Assembly (NCBI GenBank): GCA_020442095.1
Contig: JAGRKY010000017.1
Coordinates: 1-14,707, forward strand
Reading direction: 5' to 3'
Source of the DNA: Bauldia sp.
GTDB taxonomy: Bacteria > Pseudomonadota > Alphaproteobacteria > Rhizobiales > Kaistiaceae
Length of the DNA: 14,707 nt
In this document: one piece after another, positions 13,240 to 14,707 of the stretch
Layout: every line of letters starts with the position of its first letter
Position numbering within the stretch: the first letter of the stretch is position 1
Notes under the pieces: generated by a model
Databases searched by the model: none
What the model was told of the DNA's origin: nothing
Seen by the model: the letters and a program-made list of their open reading frames with translations, nothing else
Translations under genes and position numbers: made by a program

Positions 13240-13244
13240 CCGGG

Positions 13245-14147
<903 letters not shown>

Positions 14148-14153
14148 GCCGTC

Positions 14154-14707
14154 ATGCGCATCCACATCGTCAATCCCAACACCACCGCCTCGATGACCGC
14201 CAAGGTCGCGGAAGCCGCCCGCCGTGTCGCCGGTCCGGGCACGGAGATCGTCGCCGGCCAGCCGGAGCACGGGCCCGCCTCGATCGAGGGGCATTTCGAC
14301 GGCGCGCTCAGCATCCCGGCAATGCTCGGCGAGATCGCCAGGGCCGAGCGGGAAGGGGTCGACGGCCACGTCATCGCCTGTTTCGACGATACCGGCCTCG
14401 ACGCCGCCCGCAGCCTCGCGGACGCGCCGGTGATCGGGATTGGCGAGGCCGCCTACCACACCGCCTCGCTGGTCGGCGGCAGGTTCTCGGTGGTCACCAC
14501 CCTGTCGCGCTCGATCCCGATCCTCGAGCATAATCTCGTCCGGATGGGCCTCGCGGCGGTCTGCGGCGGCGTCCGCGCTGCCGAGGTGCCCGTGCTGGCG
14601 CTGGAGGAGCCCGGCTCCTCGGCGCGCGAACGTATTGCCGAGGAGATTGACCGGGCGATCATCGAGGATCGCGCCGAGGCGATCGTGCTCGGCTGCGCCG
14701 GCATGGC
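14154..14707 (+). CDS. Asp/Glu/hydantoin racemase family protein (3' end outside window)
   Basis: The 184 visible residues open MRIHIVNPNTTASMT, the typical start of hydantoin and allantoin racemases, cofactor-independent cytoplasmic enzymes that invert a stereocentre using two cysteines. Cys76 lies in IACFDDTGLDAAR and Cys181 in VLGCAGM. These positions equal the Cys76/Cys181 catalytic pair reported for Sinorhizobium meliloti hydantoin racemase. ALSIPAMLGEI, GIGEAAYHTA and VVTTLSRS are family-typical stretches. Full-length members have about 230-250 residues, so roughly the last fifth is missing. The ATG is 6 bases after the permease stop, so the gene belongs to the importer operon. Members act on 5-substituted hydantoins, allantoin, aspartate or glutamate. 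The motif choice favours hydantoin or allantoin, but the exact substrate is open. Confidence 0.9.
   Translation, partial: MRIHIVNPNTTASMTAKVAEAARRVAGPGTEIVAGQPEHGPASIEGHFDGALSIPAMLGEIARAEREGVDGHVIACFDDTGLDAARSLADAPVIGIGEAAYHTASLVGGRFSVVTTLSRSIPILEHNLVRMGLAAVCGGVRAAEVPVLALEEPGSSARERIAEEIDRAIIEDRAEAIVLGCAGM

Overview
This is a GC-rich window with dense coding and GC-biased third codon positions. The protein families and domain combinations point to an alphaproteobacterium, probably Hyphomicrobiales or Rhodospirillales. That placement rests on remembered protein resemblance, not on a marker gene. I see no rRNA, tRNA, CRISPR array, insertion sequence, integrase or phage gene. No intergenic gap exceeds 200 bases. 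Eleven genes lie wholly or partly in the window.

Left part (1-5439). A thiamine-diphosphate enzyme of the acetolactate synthase superfamily runs off the left edge on the minus strand. Diverging from it is a membrane-anchored class III adenylate cyclase with a periplasmic Tll0287-like (DUF3365) sensor that carries a c-type heme motif, CxxCH. Converging on the cyclase is a large, cysteine-free, very glycine-rich exported protein. It combines beta-helix motifs, a glycine-rich block with a roughly 12-residue period, an autotransporter-type beta-strand repeat, seven RTX nonapeptides and a type I secretion-like C-terminus.

Middle part (5440-9758). A minus-strand operon encodes a binding protein (NMT1/THI5-like), ATPase and permease of the nitrate/sulfonate/taurine importer class. 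The ATPase stop and permease start overlap by one base. The leader of the binding-protein gene holds a 9-bp hairpin and an AT-centred inverted repeat. Next come a small conserved hypothetical protein (minus strand) and, divergently, an exported six-cysteine protein with a TTG start.

Right part (9759-14707). A plus-strand operon encodes a complete spermidine/putrescine-type ABC importer in the order ATPase, Tat-exported binding protein, two permeases. It is followed 6 bases later by an Asp/Glu/hydantoin racemase family gene cut by the right edge. The racemase has cysteines at positions 76 and 181, the numbering known for hydantoin racemase catalytic cysteines. The importer may therefore take up a hydantoin-, allantoin- or amino-acid-derived compound, although its family name suggests polyamines.

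The most unusual items are the mosaic glycine-rich RTX protein, the heme-type sensor cyclase, and the coupling of a polyamine-class importer to a hydantoin-type racemase. No wholly new system is evident. The two importers, the cyclase and the RTX gene are separate transcription units, and nothing in the sequence shows that they act together.
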